The notes under the pieces: generated by a model
Database searches by the model: none
Told to the model about the DNA's origin: nothing
What the model saw: only the letters and a program-made list of their open reading frames with translations
Assembly (NCBI RefSeq): GCF_017742995.1
Contig: NZ_CP072426.1
Span: 1,116,001 to 1,180,000, forward strand
Reading direction: 5' to 3'
DNA length: 64,000 nt
From: Pseudoalteromonas viridis
GTDB taxonomy: Bacteria > Pseudomonadota > Gammaproteobacteria > Enterobacterales > Alteromonadaceae
Position numbers and translations under genes: made by a program
Part shown: one piece after another, positions 23,471 to 31,977 of the stretch
Layout of the letters: every line of letters starts with the position of its first letter
Position numbering within the stretch: position 1 is the first letter of the stretch

Positions 23471-23974
23471 TTACCCCTGCCAGTACTTAGCAAATAACTG
23501 TGGGTAGGTTTGCTTTAACACTTTGGGTTTATTTTTAAACTGTTTGCCCTGTGGCGCATAGTTCACTGTGTTGTGATAGGGCAGCTCCTGTTCCGTTTTT
23601 TGCTCGTAGAGCAGCCCTGCTGTCAGGTCCAGCTCGTCACAATACGGATAAGGCAGGTTGTCGCGCAGGGGCATATCTTCAATGCTTGCCAGGGTATCTG
23701 GCTGGGCCAGCACCTGCTCTACTACGGCTTCGCCCTGGGTCAGCAACCAGTTGCAGAAATCCAGAAAGTCATACTCACTGTTACAGCCGCAAGTAACATA
23801 AGCTGCGCCCCAGATATCCCAGTGCCATAAACGTCTGAGTTGCTTGCTGTAGTGGCTATCAAACTCGGCCAGTTCGTTGTCAGGCAGTGCTTCTAGCCTG
23901 GTTTTTAATTGCGCCGCTTTATCTTTGGTTTGGTTGTCGATGGCAATGAGCTGCCAGAATTGAGTCAGGTCCAT
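23471..23974 (-). CDS. DUF4240 family protein
   Basis: The 167-residue cytoplasmic protein matches the DUF4240 pattern: MDLTQFWQLI at the start, LPDNELAEFDSHYSKQL, LWHWDIWGAAYVTCGCNSEY, FLDFCNWLLTQGEAVVEQVL and a YCDELDL segment. The function of the family is unknown; similar proteins are often encoded next to polymorphic-toxin or WGR-type genes. A GTG at 23986 is an alternative start. No operon partner is evident: the neighbours on both sides are separated by more than 100 bases. Confidence 0.8.
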   Translation of the reverse strand: MDLTQFWQLIAIDNQTKDKAAQLKTRLEALPDNELAEFDSHYSKQLRRLWHWDIWGAAYVTCGCNSEYDFLDFCNWLLTQGEAVVEQVLAQPDTLASIEDMPLRDNLPYPYCDELDLTAGLLYEQKTEQELPYHNTVNYAPQGKQFKNKPKVLKQTYPQLFAKYWQG

Positions 23975-24057
23975 GGAGTAAAACACATCAGGGAATAATG
24001 ATGCGATCTTACCACAGCCAGCTAAGTGAAAGGTATGTTGTGCCAGGTTACAGACAC

Positions 24058-24086
24058 AAAAAAAGCAAGCCTTAGCTTGCTTTTTA
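24058..24086. terminator. Terminator of the cold-shock gene
   Basis: AAAAAGCAAGC and GCTTGCTTTTT form a symmetrical stem around CTTA, with A and T tracts on both sides. It lies 21 bases after the csp stop codon and works as an intrinsic terminator on the minus strand. Confidence 0.85.
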
Positions 24087-24106
24087 TCTTAAGCAAAAAC
24101 CGCCAA

Positions 24107-24316
24107 TTAAAGCTTAACGATTTCTTCTGCCTGAGGGCCTTTTTGGCCTTGAGTCAGTTTAAACTCAACGCGCTCGCCTTCAGCTAGTGTGCGGAAGCCG
24201 TCGCCTTTGATTGCACTGAAGTGTGCGAATACATCTGGGCCATTTTCCTGAGCGATGAAACCAAAGCCTTTTGATTCGTTAAACCACTTTACGGTACCTG
24301 TTAAAGTATTAGACAT
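24107..24316 (-). CDS. Cold-shock protein, CspA family
   Basis: The 69-residue single cold-shock domain binds single-stranded RNA/DNA. Both RNA-binding motifs are present: KGFGFIA (RNP1) and DVFAHFSAI (RNP2), with the opening [11 protein letters not shown]. Length and sequence are those of the CspA/CspE group, but paralogue identity cannot be assigned. The gene is monocistronic, with its own terminator and a long upstream region that probably carries a structured leader. Confidence 0.95.
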   Translation of the reverse strand: MSNTLTGTVKWFNESKGFGFIAQENGPDVFAHFSAIKGDGFRTLAEGERVEFKLTQGQKGPQAEEIVKL

Positions 24317-24784
24317 AATAGTAAATCCTGAATATTAAAATGATGCCAATCCTTAAAAGCTAACCTCTGCCCTGATGCAAAGGATCCTTCTATACAAAAA
24401 ACTGGCAAACCTATGCCCATGTGGGCGCATAGACCTAAATTTTGCCGGTGATAAAACTTCAGGACGGTACTACTACAAGCAAAAACTTATACAACAACGT
24501 AATGGAGATTTATAAACACTGACCCAAATTCTGTCTACGTTCATCTTATCGGGCTGCCCCTCTAAGTCAACTAATTTTTAATCATATTTGTTAATTCTTA
24601 ATGACACTAACAAGTCGCTTTCAAGGCAGAGCTGGCAAGGGTGTACCTTTTTTAATTTGTCTATTTAGCAGGATTATGATCGAGGGCAAATTGTGGTTAA
24701 TTTAACCGAATATAACACCTTTGGAGACTATGCTTTGCAACTAAACTGGGTATAATTCGGCGCAGACCCACTAAGGCGCTTTTT
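24317..24784. other. Upstream region of csp and divergent binding-protein gene
   Basis: This 468-base gap lies between two divergent genes. The csp side probably contains a long 5' leader, as is common for cold-shock genes. The right side has TTGCAACTAAACTGGGTATAATTC (about 24734-24757), whose TATAAT resembles a -10 element for the plus-strand gene at 24785. I find no gene in it. Confidence 0.5.
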
Positions 24785-25459
24785 ATGCTCAAAGATATTT
24801 TTCTGCAATTGACCCAGGTTGTTGTATTGTGCGCTATCAGTGCGCCGCTGAGTGCAGCCCCATTAACCATATCTTATCTGCAACATCCCAGCGTCCGCGA
24901 TCAGGCCCTGCCATTAGTTCAGGCTGCGTACGCCCAGGCAGGCATTAAAGCGAACTTTATCGCGATGCCCGCGCACCGGGTGTTACACGAAATTACCGCA
25001 GAGCATACTGATGGCGACGTTATTCTGGCACAGGAGATATTTGCTCCCTTCAAGGATGTTATTTCTGTGGGTCCGGCGTTAACGGAGGTAGAGTTTGTGC
25101 TTTTATGTGTGGCAAATGTGCCTTGCGACAACTCTGTGCTGGTGGCAACACCCAGTACCATAGTCGCAACCGACCAGTCCAAACGCGTGCTACTCACTAA
25201 GTACCCGCAGGCGCAGCGAAATCACTTTTATCAGATCAACAATTTAGGCAAGTTACCTGAGCTGCTAAATGTAAACCGCTTCGACTACGCTATTTTTGTC
25301 GTCTCAACTCAGTGGCCGCTGCCCGACTCGCTCGCGCATTTGAATGTACATCACTTATTTAGCTCTAAAGCCTATCATGTGCTGCACAAAAAGCATGCAT
25401 CAATGGCTGCGCAACTGTCACTGTCTATCGCAACGGTCAAGGCACAAAAAGGACTCTGA
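24785..25459 (+). CDS. Periplasmic binding-protein-like hypothetical protein
   Basis: The 224-residue product has a signal peptide (LTQVVVLCAISAPLSAAP, cleavage near residue 25). The mature part has the layout of small SBP_bac_3-like proteins: LTISYLQHPSVRDQALPLVQ, a central MPAHRVLHEI.AEHTDGDVI and a second lobe with KLPELLNVNRFDYAIFV. Two Cys (CVANVPCDN) may form a disulfide. The pattern is similar to the protein at 3152, and no transporter is next to it. It may be a sensor-type or degenerate binding protein. A convergent histidine kinase ends 22 bases away; a functional link is not supported. Confidence 0.6.
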   Translation: MLKDIFLQLTQVVVLCAISAPLSAAPLTISYLQHPSVRDQALPLVQAAYAQAGIKANFIAMPAHRVLHEITAEHTDGDVILAQEIFAPFKDVISVGPALTEVEFVLLCVANVPCDNSVLVATPSTIVATDQSKRVLLTKYPQAQRNHFYQINNLGKLPELLNVNRFDYAIFVVSTQWPLPDSLAHLNVHHLFSSKAYHVLHKKHASMAAQLSLSIATVKAQKGL

Positions 25460-25481
25460 CCAAGTCTCTTAGGCTATCCGC

Positions 25482-26708
25482 TTACGGTTGCGCGATTGGC
25501 CCGGACACGGGAAAACGCATTACTATACTCAAACCATTTTCATAGCGGCTAACATACACAGTGCCAGCTAAGTCATTCAGGGCAATGCGTTTAACATGTG
25601 CCAGGCCAAGCCCCGACCCTGCAACTTGCTTTTTAGTTGAGTAAAAGGGTGCAAAAATATCTTCCGGATGTATTAGGTTTACACCAGCACCATTGTCACT
25701 CACTCTAAGCTTGAGTTCCTGATTTTTTACCTTAGCAGCAATTCTGATGGTCGGCTGTTCAACGCCCTCGAATGCGTGCTCAATGGCGTTGGTGATCAGG
25801 TGGTTAAGCGCTTCAATCAAACTGGCGGGTTTCAGGTGGAGTAAAACATCTGCACTTGGATCAGTATCGATTTTAAGCGCTATTTTCTTCTGGGCTAAGG
25901 ACGGCGCCCATACCTCTGCCAGCGAATTAAACACGTCTGAAATACGGCACACCGTTGAAACCCCATTGTGACACTGCACAATAGACTGTTTAAGCCGGTC
26001 AATTTTGTCGTCCATCTGATAAAGATTACGCGACAGCAGGGCTGCTGCCTGACCAATACAACCAGCCTGTTTACGAACTTCCTCCATGCCCTCCGGCCCG
26101 TCACCCAGTGCACGCAAAAGCAGACTGGCCGACTCAACCAGCATAGAGGCTGAAGTTACACTCACACCCAGCGGTGTATTCAGTTCATGAGCCAGCCCCA
26201 TGGTCATTAAAGTCTGCTCTTTGAATGCTTCTTTGTGATCCTGCTCCTTTTGCTCAGCCAGCATTCTCAGTTGTAACTCAAACAAGTGCTTTAGTGAGCT
26301 AAGCATGGCTCTGGTTTTGCCATCAAAGGTATTTTCTTTGTCATCGAGCACACACACAGTGCCAAACACTGAGTCGTCTACATTTTTAATAGGCAGGCCA
26401 AGGTAGGCAATCATGCCCAGTTTAATATCCGGATTATGATCCCAGAGCGGGTCTTTGAGTGCATTGGGAACAAACAGCGCTTGTTGGGTTTTGATCACGG
26501 TTTCACAATACAGCCCGGACTGATCCCAGCATTCACTTTCACCAATCTCGTAGGGGTTTTGACTGTTGAGGCTTTTATTAAACACACTCAGGTGGGCACC
26601 ATTGAGCTTCATGATCAAGGCCACAGGCACCTCCAGTAACTCCGCCACCCGAGTGAGTAGTTCATTCCATTGTGTAACCAGTTCGTCTGATAAAGTGTTG
26701 GTGTTCAC
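25482..26708 (-). CDS. GAF-domain sensor histidine kinase
   Basis: The 408-residue soluble kinase starts at GTG 26708 (AGGAG seven bases upstream). An N-terminal GAF domain (about 15-155, with SECWDQSGLYCETVI and LGLPIKN) is followed by a short coiled coil and a HisKA-like domain (GLAHELNTPLGVSVTSASML, phosphoacceptor His about 177). The HATPase domain has HLITNAIEHAFEG (N box), VSDNGAGVN (G1) and GSGLGLAHVKRIAL (G2). No transmembrane segment is visible and no response regulator is adjacent, so it is an orphan cytoplasmic kinase sensing through the GAF domain. Confidence 0.92.
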   Translation of the reverse strand: MNTNTLSDELVTQWNELLTRVAELLEVPVALIMKLNGAHLSVFNKSLNSQNPYEIGESECWDQSGLYCETVIKTQQALFVPNALKDPLWDHNPDIKLGMIAYLGLPIKNVDDSVFGTVCVLDDKENTFDGKTRAMLSSLKHLFELQLRMLAEQKEQDHKEAFKEQTLMTMGLAHELNTPLGVSVTSASMLVESASLLLRALGDGPEGMEEVRKQAGCIGQAAALLSRNLYQMDDKIDRLKQSIVQCHNGVSTVCRISDVFNSLAEVWAPSLAQKKIALKIDTDPSADVLLHLKPASLIEALNHLITNAIEHAFEGVEQPTIRIAAKVKNQELKLRVSDNGAGVNLIHPEDIFAPFYSTKKQVAGSGLGLAHVKRIALNDLAGTVYVSRYENGLSIVMRFPVSGPIAQP

Positions 26709-26786
26709 GTGCCAGCTCCTAACAAGCCCTCTATTAGCAACATACCTTGCAGGCCTGCTCTTTGAGTATAGCCTGAACGCACCAAT

Positions 26787-27506
26787 TTAAAATTCAAACT
26801 CCAGAGCCAATCGCACGCTGTGATCTTTGCTTACCTGACTTAACTCAGTCACAAAGCCCACCTCCCATTTCAGTTGTTTCTGACCCTGAAACCGATGCAA
26901 CCCTATCACCGCAGGGCCTACTCCCACAAAGTCTTCCCCTGTATACACTTCAAACGCGGGCTGAAAAGCACTCATCCAGCGATAACGATACTGGGCACGA
27001 AATTCAGACTCCCACTCGTTGCTGATCATTTCCCCCCATTCTCTGACGATAAAGGCGTTCAGCGTCAGGCTATTGCGGCCAAACTCTTTTTCGAATAACA
27101 GGCCAATCGTTGCTTCATAAGCAGACTCTTTGTGGCGTTTTTCATATTCAAATAACAAGCCCCAGTCAGCCCAGTAGCGACCTTGTTCGACCAACTGCCA
27201 GCGTACCTCGGCTTCATAAGCTGCCATATCAAAGTTATCATCCTGGTCGCGCTCACCAATGGCGTAGCCCTCAACAGTCATGGTTTCAGTAAGGCTCCAT
27301 CCCAACCCCAGTCTCTGAGCCAGGATATTGCCTTGATCACTTTGTCTGGATAGTAATCGCCACTCGACCTCGCGCTCCAAAGGCAACACGTAGGGGTGGT
27401 AAACTTTATCAACCACCATGCCATCGGCCATCGCAACAGATGGCATCATCACTAGCCAGGCAAGGCACCCTGTCAAAACTGTATTCAAGGCTAAGTTATG
27501 CCTCAC
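26787..27506 (-). CDS. Putative outer-membrane beta-barrel protein of the metal/hemolysin operon
   Basis: The 239-residue product is best started at GTG 27506, preceded by GGAGG with 7-base spacing and overlapping the permease gene by 11 bases. It then has a signal peptide (VLTGCLAWLVMMPSVAMA). The mature protein is a series of amphipathic strands (EVEWRLLSRQS, EAEVRWQLVEQGRYWADW, FRAQYRYRWMSAFQPAFEVY) and ends in LEFEF, an aromatic-ended final strand typical of outer-membrane barrels. No named family recognised. It is the last gene of the ten-gene operon and follows the FTR1-like permease, so it may help bring metal or another substrate across the outer membrane. Confidence 0.65.
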   Translation of the reverse strand: MRHNLALNTVLTGCLAWLVMMPSVAMADGMVVDKVYHPYVLPLEREVEWRLLSRQSDQGNILAQRLGLGWSLTETMTVEGYAIGERDQDDNFDMAAYEAEVRWQLVEQGRYWADWGLLFEYEKRHKESAYEATIGLLFEKEFGRNSLTLNAFIVREWGEMISNEWESEFRAQYRYRWMSAFQPAFEVYTGEDFVGVGPAVIGLHRFQGQKQLKWEVGFVTELSQVSKDHSVRLALEFEF

Positions 27507-28224
27507 GCCCGCGCCTCCAGTTGTTCGCAATCCAAAAAATTCCTGTACCCACTGCCAGCGCCAGAATAGACCATACGCTAGGCGTTGCTTCATAGCCGAA
27601 CAAGACCTTCAGGATCCGACCGCCGACACTGTCCTCACTTACCCAGTTACGCAGATCAAACAGCGCGGGATACGCAGGCATAATGTCGATTTGTGCGGCC
27701 AAATCGCTGGCAAAAACCAGTTTGCTGGCACTGTGCAAGGCGACAAACATACTTACTAAAGCCATCGCATTCCTCGTCGCCCAGAGCAGTGAAAAATAGA
27801 GCAATATGGCAAAGCTGGCACAAATACTAAGACCAAGACCGGCTCCCAGGGCCAGCGCAAATGCGCCATCAGTCTGCCAGTAGCCGCCAAAATAAGTAAA
27901 AAAGTTACTCAGATATAAGGTCAGTGCCGCCGCCAGGCTAAGTACCCGGGCCTTATCACTTCCCTGAATGTAATGACCAGATAAACCAGCAAACAATGCC
28001 ATCAGGAGCATTATCTGGACCAGCTCCAGCCCCCGGTAATCCCACCAGGCGGAGATATCCGCAGCCATTAGCAGTAGCGCAATGCAGCCTAAAGCACCCA
28101 ACGTAATGCCCAGCACAGCTTGTTTTGTGGTTAACACGGTTTTACCTGTTGCACATAGCAATACGCATACAACTACTACCGGTAAACACTGGTTAAGTGT
28201 GATCACAACCGAACTAAGGAGCAT
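27496..28224 (-). CDS. FTR1-like membrane protein
   Basis: The 242-residue protein has about seven hydrophobic segments. Its start MLLSSVVITLNQCLPVVVVCVLL (ATG 28224, GGGAG upstream) and layout resemble the FTR1/EfeU iron-permease family, and a cupredoxin gene precedes it as in Efe-type operons. However, the REXXE iron-binding motif expected in helix 1 is replaced by LNQCLP, and I find no second REXXE. It may therefore carry another cargo or act as a sensor. It overlaps the cupredoxin gene by 11 bases and the barrel gene by 11 bases. Confidence 0.6.
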   Translation of the reverse strand: MLLSSVVITLNQCLPVVVVCVLLCATGKTVLTTKQAVLGITLGALGCIALLLMAADISAWWDYRGLELVQIMLLMALFAGLSGHYIQGSDKARVLSLAAALTLYLSNFFTYFGGYWQTDGAFALALGAGLGLSICASFAILLYFSLLWATRNAMALVSMFVALHSASKLVFASDLAAQIDIMPAYPALFDLRNWVSEDSVGGRILKVLFGYEATPSVWSILALAVGTGIFWIANNWRRGREA

Positions 28225-28552
28225 GTATTTTCTCCCTAGCAATCACCACACCTCGCGCCGTGTTGGGAGAAAACTCGCCAAAAAAACTATATTCTCCGGG
28301 TTCAAGCGGGCCGATATAAATGACGCTTTTTCGCCCCGGGAATAACACCTTCTCGCGATTCAGATCGAAGCTATCAAACTCTTCTGCTGCAGGGTCTTGA
28401 TTTTCAATCACCAAACGGATTTTTTGTCTTGCAGGAACGACTATCGACTGAGGACTAAACAAATGGTTTTTCAGCACTATGCTGCGCGTTTCCAGCGCTA
28501 TCGCGGGTGCACAGGCCAGACATAAAGCCAACGCCAGGCGGTTACGACTCAT
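28214..28552 (-). CDS. Small periplasmic cupredoxin-like protein
   Basis: The 112-residue product (ATG 28552, AGGAG upstream) has a signal peptide (LALALCLACAPAIAL) and one cupredoxin-type beta-sandwich: IVLKNHLFSPQSIVVPARQKIRL, FDSFDLNREKVL, then GPLEPGEYSFFGEF. The classical blue-copper Cys-His-Met set is not evident, as in the EfeO-type cupredoxin domains that bind iron or copper differently. It overlaps the upstream kinase gene by 11 bases, so it is translationally coupled. Likely role: periplasmic metal binding in support of the FTR1-like protein. Confidence 0.8.
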   Translation of the reverse strand: MSRNRLALALCLACAPAIALETRSIVLKNHLFSPQSIVVPARQKIRLVIENQDPAAEEFDSFDLNREKVLFPGRKSVIYIGPLEPGEYSFFGEFSPNTARGVVIAREKIHAP

Positions 28553-29852
28553 CCTGCACTCCTTTGAATGCGACACACACCCGTAGCCCACCCAACTCGG
28601 CGCTCGATAAGGTTAGCCTGGCAGCGTAAATATCACAGATCTGCCGCGCTATCGCCATACCCAGTCCGGCCCCCTTTTCCCCGCTGGGGTGGGAGTCGCC
28701 ACCAACCCGATAAAATCGGTCAAACACACGTTCTATCTGAGTTTGTGTCATTCCCGGGCCTGAGTCTTGTATTTGCCACAAGACTTGTGTTGAGTCACGC
28801 GTGATGTCAATACGGATCTCACCATGAGCAGGCGTATATTTTATAGCATTACTCAACAGGTTGCCCAGCAAGGTTGTAAGCGTAAACTGACATCCCATTA
28901 CTGAAGAGGGCTCACAGTGCAGGCTTATCTGCTGCTCTTTGCCTGCAATCCTGCCGTACATTTCTGCCACCAGCTGCTGGGTCACCACCTCAATATCCAG
29001 CACTTCAAACTGCTTACGCCAAACTTGCGGCTCAGTTCGGGCCAGTATCAGCATTTGCTCTACAATGTGATTAAGTTGATCGGCACTTTGCTCTATGCCA
29101 TGAATACTGCTTTTAGAAGGGCTGGATTTGAGGTTATGCAAGTGAATTTTTAGCGCAGCAATAGGGGTTTTTAATTCATGTGCCGCATCTGAGGCAAAAT
29201 AACGCTCACGCAAATAAGCCGCTTCTACTTTGGCAAACAGCGCATTCATCATGGTAATCACGGGGGCAACTTCCTTATCCTGGCTGTGCGTTGTTAATGC
29301 CGTAAAATCGTCCGCCCGGCGTACTTTTAACTCAGCACTCAGCTGAGTCAGCGGGCGCAGTGCACGGTAGATATACCAAGTGATGAATGCCGCGAGCAAA
29401 GGCATGATGATTACCAAAGGCAGCATCGCCGATAACACCAAACTTTCAGCAAGAGCAAAGCGCTTGCTGACCGGTTCAGCAACTAACACCAATCGGGTGT
29501 CTTGTTTGTCGGTATAGGTGCGCAGCCGCATTGCTGCAATATTTTGCGTTTGCCAGCCAGGAGATAAATCCAGTGGTGCAACCGTATTACTGAGTCGTTT
29601 GCTGGCCGCGACCAACACACCATCTTGCCAAATCTGAAAGTACAGGTCATGAGTCGCAATAGTGTGTGTTAGCTGTGTTTTCATCAGCAACCCGGCCATT
29701 TCCCTGAGCTGTTCATCAAGCTGCTGCTCTGCCTTGGTCATGCTAGCCTGATACCCATTCAGCAAAGCCCAGAAAGTTGACAGTATCAGGCATGAAACCA
29801 AGATCAGCGTCAGTTTTCGATTAATTGAAACAGGGCGCAGGGCAGGATGCAT
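28542..29852 (-). CDS. Membrane sensor histidine kinase (QseC/PmrB type)
   Basis: The 436-residue protein (ATG 29852; a TTG at 29858 is possible) has two transmembrane segments (about 12-32 and 135-160) enclosing a 100-residue periplasmic sensor, a HAMP linker, and a HisKA domain with AAHELKTPIAALKIHLHNL (His about 236). The ATPase boxes are NLLSNAIKYT, IQDSGPGMTQ and GAGLGMAIARQI. It follows its response-regulator gene directly. The operon around it encodes metal-related proteins and enzymes, so the signal may be a metal or an oxidised lipid product. Confidence 0.92.
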   Translation of the reverse strand: MHPALRPVSINRKLTLILVSCLILSTFWALLNGYQASMTKAEQQLDEQLREMAGLLMKTQLTHTIATHDLYFQIWQDGVLVAASKRLSNTVAPLDLSPGWQTQNIAAMRLRTYTDKQDTRLVLVAEPVSKRFALAESLVLSAMLPLVIIMPLLAAFITWYIYRALRPLTQLSAELKVRRADDFTALTTHSQDKEVAPVITMMNALFAKVEAAYLRERYFASDAAHELKTPIAALKIHLHNLKSSPSKSSIHGIEQSADQLNHIVEQMLILARTEPQVWRKQFEVLDIEVVTQQLVAEMYGRIAGKEQQISLHCEPSSVMGCQFTLTTLLGNLLSNAIKYTPAHGEIRIDITRDSTQVLWQIQDSGPGMTQTQIERVFDRFYRVGGDSHPSGEKGAGLGMAIARQICDIYAARLTLSSAELGGLRVCVAFKGVQDES

Positions 29853-29858
29853 CGTCAA

Positions 29859-30515
29859 TCAATTACCTACTACATAGCCAATACCGCGCAGGGTTTTGAT
29901 AAACCCATTCGGTAACTTTTTACGCAAGTGATGAATATGCACTTCAATGGCATTGGAACCTAGCTCTTCCCCCCAATGGTACAGCTTGTCTTCAAGCTGA
30001 CTTTTAGACAAGACTCGCCCTTTGTTCTCCATCAGGGCCTTAAGCAACATATATTCTTTTCGTGGCAACTGTAACGTGTTTTGTTCAAATTCCACCTGGT
30101 GACTGGCGAGATCCAAAGTAACCGGTTCAACATTCAGGCGGCTGTCTTGCTGCTTACCAAAACGCCGTGCCACGACCCGCAAGCGGGCAAACAATTCAAG
30201 TGGTTCAAATGGTTTTGCCAGATAATCATCGGCGCCGTGATCCAATCCGATGATTTTATCATCCAATTCATCGCGTGCAGTCAGGATGAGTACACCAACC
30301 TGCGCTTTTTGCTGTTTAAGCGCTTTGAGCACAGTCAACCCATCCCCATCGGGCAGCCCCAAATCCAACACCACTAACTCAGGGGGCATGGTTTCGATGG
30401 CTAGCAGTGCACTGGCACAAGTATCAGCATGCTCAACCGCATAGCCTTCCTTTTTCAATGACTGGATGAGACCCTGTGCAAGCAGGGCATCATCTTCTAC
30501 TAATAATAATCTCAT
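29859..30515 (-). CDS. OmpR-family response regulator (QseB/PmrA type)
   Basis: The 218-residue protein has a receiver domain with phospho-acceptor Asp in LVVLDLGLPDGDG (about residue 51), the conserved Lys in YLAKPFEPLEL, and a C-terminal winged helix (LPRKEYMLLKALMENKG to LRGIGYVV). Its start overlaps the TPR-protein stop by 4 bases (ATGA), showing that the two-component pair is embedded in the biosynthetic-type operon. Confidence 0.94.
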   Translation of the reverse strand: MRLLLVEDDALLAQGLIQSLKKEGYAVEHADTCASALLAIETMPPELVVLDLGLPDGDGLTVLKALKQQKAQVGVLILTARDELDDKIIGLDHGADDYLAKPFEPLELFARLRVVARRFGKQQDSRLNVEPVTLDLASHQVEFEQNTLQLPRKEYMLLKALMENKGRVLSKSQLEDKLYHWGEELGSNAIEVHIHHLRKKLPNGFIKTLRGIGYVVGN

Positions 30516-31165
30516 TTTTTACGTTTAAGCTTTTTCTCAATCCGAGCTAACAGCTCTGTGACTTCAGCCTGGCGATATTGATCCGCTTTTTCGCGGCCTG
30601 GACGCTTGGGTGCAGCTTGTGCCTGCTTTAAGTGTATCAGAGCCTTGCCGTATTCGCGCTCATCATATAGAAATTGCGCGTAAAAGTAATTAATATCAAG
30701 GCCCTCAGGGTTGATTGCCAGCGACTGCTCAAACAGAGTTCGTGCTTTCTTATCGCTGCCAAAACCGATTGGCCAGCCCGGAACCTGACTATACAAGGTA
30801 CCCAGACTGGTTAAAGCCGAGCCATTCAGTGCTTCTTTATCAATTTCAATTGCCCGTTCAAACTCGGCTTTGGCTTCCTTCGCCAGCCCTAATGCGCCCA
30901 GTCCGCCTTTCGCGCCCGCATAGCTGGACTTGATAATGCCATGCCAGATATGGCTCTGTGCACTGTCTGGGTAGCGTTCAACTACGCTCTGGCTGTCATT
31001 TATCAGAGCCTGAAAAGCTTTTTCCTGCGCATCGTCTTTCAGCTCATAATTTACTTTGGCCCAGGACTGTTGCAACGACGCAATGTCATCTTTCAATGCG
31101 GCCTGGCAAGTGGCACTAAATGCAAGACCAACCGACAAACTCAATGCGATATATATTGATTTCAT
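30512..31165 (-). CDS. Secreted TPR-repeat protein
   Basis: The 217-residue product starts at ATG 31165 (GGAGG upstream; ATGA overlap with the SDR stop) with the signal peptide MKSIYIALSLSVGLAFSATCQA. The rest is helical repeats of TPR type: SQSVVERYPDSAQSHIWHGI, AKAEFERAIEIDKEALNGSA, ARTLFEQSLAINPEGLDINY, YGKALIHLKQAQA. The C-terminal tail is strongly basic (IEKKLKRKK). TPR arrays mediate protein contacts, so this may scaffold the periplasmic partners of the operon. Confidence 0.85.
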   Translation of the reverse strand: MKSIYIALSLSVGLAFSATCQAALKDDIASLQQSWAKVNYELKDDAQEKAFQALINDSQSVVERYPDSAQSHIWHGIIKSSYAGAKGGLGALGLAKEAKAEFERAIEIDKEALNGSALTSLGTLYSQVPGWPIGFGSDKKARTLFEQSLAINPEGLDINYFYAQFLYDEREYGKALIHLKQAQAAPKRPGREKADQYRQAEVTELLARIEKKLKRKK

Positions 31166-31977
31166 ACTGAATCCTCCGAAGATGAAGAAAATTTTGCACA
31201 CTGAGCGGCAAAATGAGCCCGAATCGTGGCACACTGCTTAATGATGCTGCCATCCACTAGTTCGGGCAGCAGACCATTTAGTCTGGCAAAAAACTTTTCA
31301 GGGAAGCCAACCCCCTTGCGTATGTCTTTACTCTTTAGCAAGGCCATAAATTCATCAGCAACGACCTGGGGACTATCCATTTGATTGCCCAGCTTCTGAT
31401 TCAGCTGACGAATCGACTCATCATTGATGGCGGTGTCCGCAGCGCGCGGAGCAAGATATTTCACCGCCACTGTGCCACTGAACTCACGCGCTAACGCCTC
31501 GCTGAAACCTCGTAAACCAAACTTACTGGCACAATAAGCGCTTTGATATGGAAACCCGATGGCGCCGAGCGCGGAACCTATATTCACAACAGTGCCCCGA
31601 TTAGATTCAAGCTGATTTAACAAGGCATGGGTAAGGCAGGCTGGTGACACCAGGTTCACTTGTAACATCTGAGTGAGTTCATCCTGCGCCATCTCTGTAA
31701 AGGCCACCATTCGATTAATCCCGGCATTATTGACCAGCAGACTGGCACCTCCCATCATCGCAGCCTGATGCGCGATCTGAGCGGGTGCTTTATCATCACT
31801 TAAATCCACTGCTATGGCCTGATGTTCAGGCCCAAACTGCGTGACCATGGTCTGTAGCACCGACCGATCCCGGGCTACTAAAAGTAAACGCCAACCATCC
31901 TGAAGCAATCGATGTGCAAACACTCGCCCAAGCCCTCCGGTAGCGCCTGTCAGCACCGCTAGTTTTTGCTTGCTCAT
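31162..31977 (-). CDS. Short-chain dehydrogenase/reductase
   Basis: The 271-residue SDR shows the cofactor motif TGATGGLGR at the start, NNAGIN near residue 85, the catalytic Ser in NIGSALG and the YxxxK pair in YCASKFG. Arg/Lys at the end of beta strand 2 (ARDR) suggests NADP(H). Its start overlaps the preceding stop by one base (TAATG). With the AMP ligase and the diiron enzyme it probably forms a pathway that activates an acid, oxidises it and reduces or oxidises the product; the substrate is unknown. Confidence 0.92.
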   Translation of the reverse strand: MSKQKLAVLTGATGGLGRVFAHRLLQDGWRLLLVARDRSVLQTMVTQFGPEHQAIAVDLSDDKAPAQIAHQAAMMGGASLLVNNAGINRMVAFTEMAQDELTQMLQVNLVSPACLTHALLNQLESNRGTVVNIGSALGAIGFPYQSAYCASKFGLRGFSEALAREFSGTVAVKYLAPRAADTAINDESIRQLNQKLGNQMDSPQVVADEFMALLKSKDIRKGVGFPEKFFARLNGLLPELVDGSIIKQCATIRAHFAAQCAKFSSSSEDSV

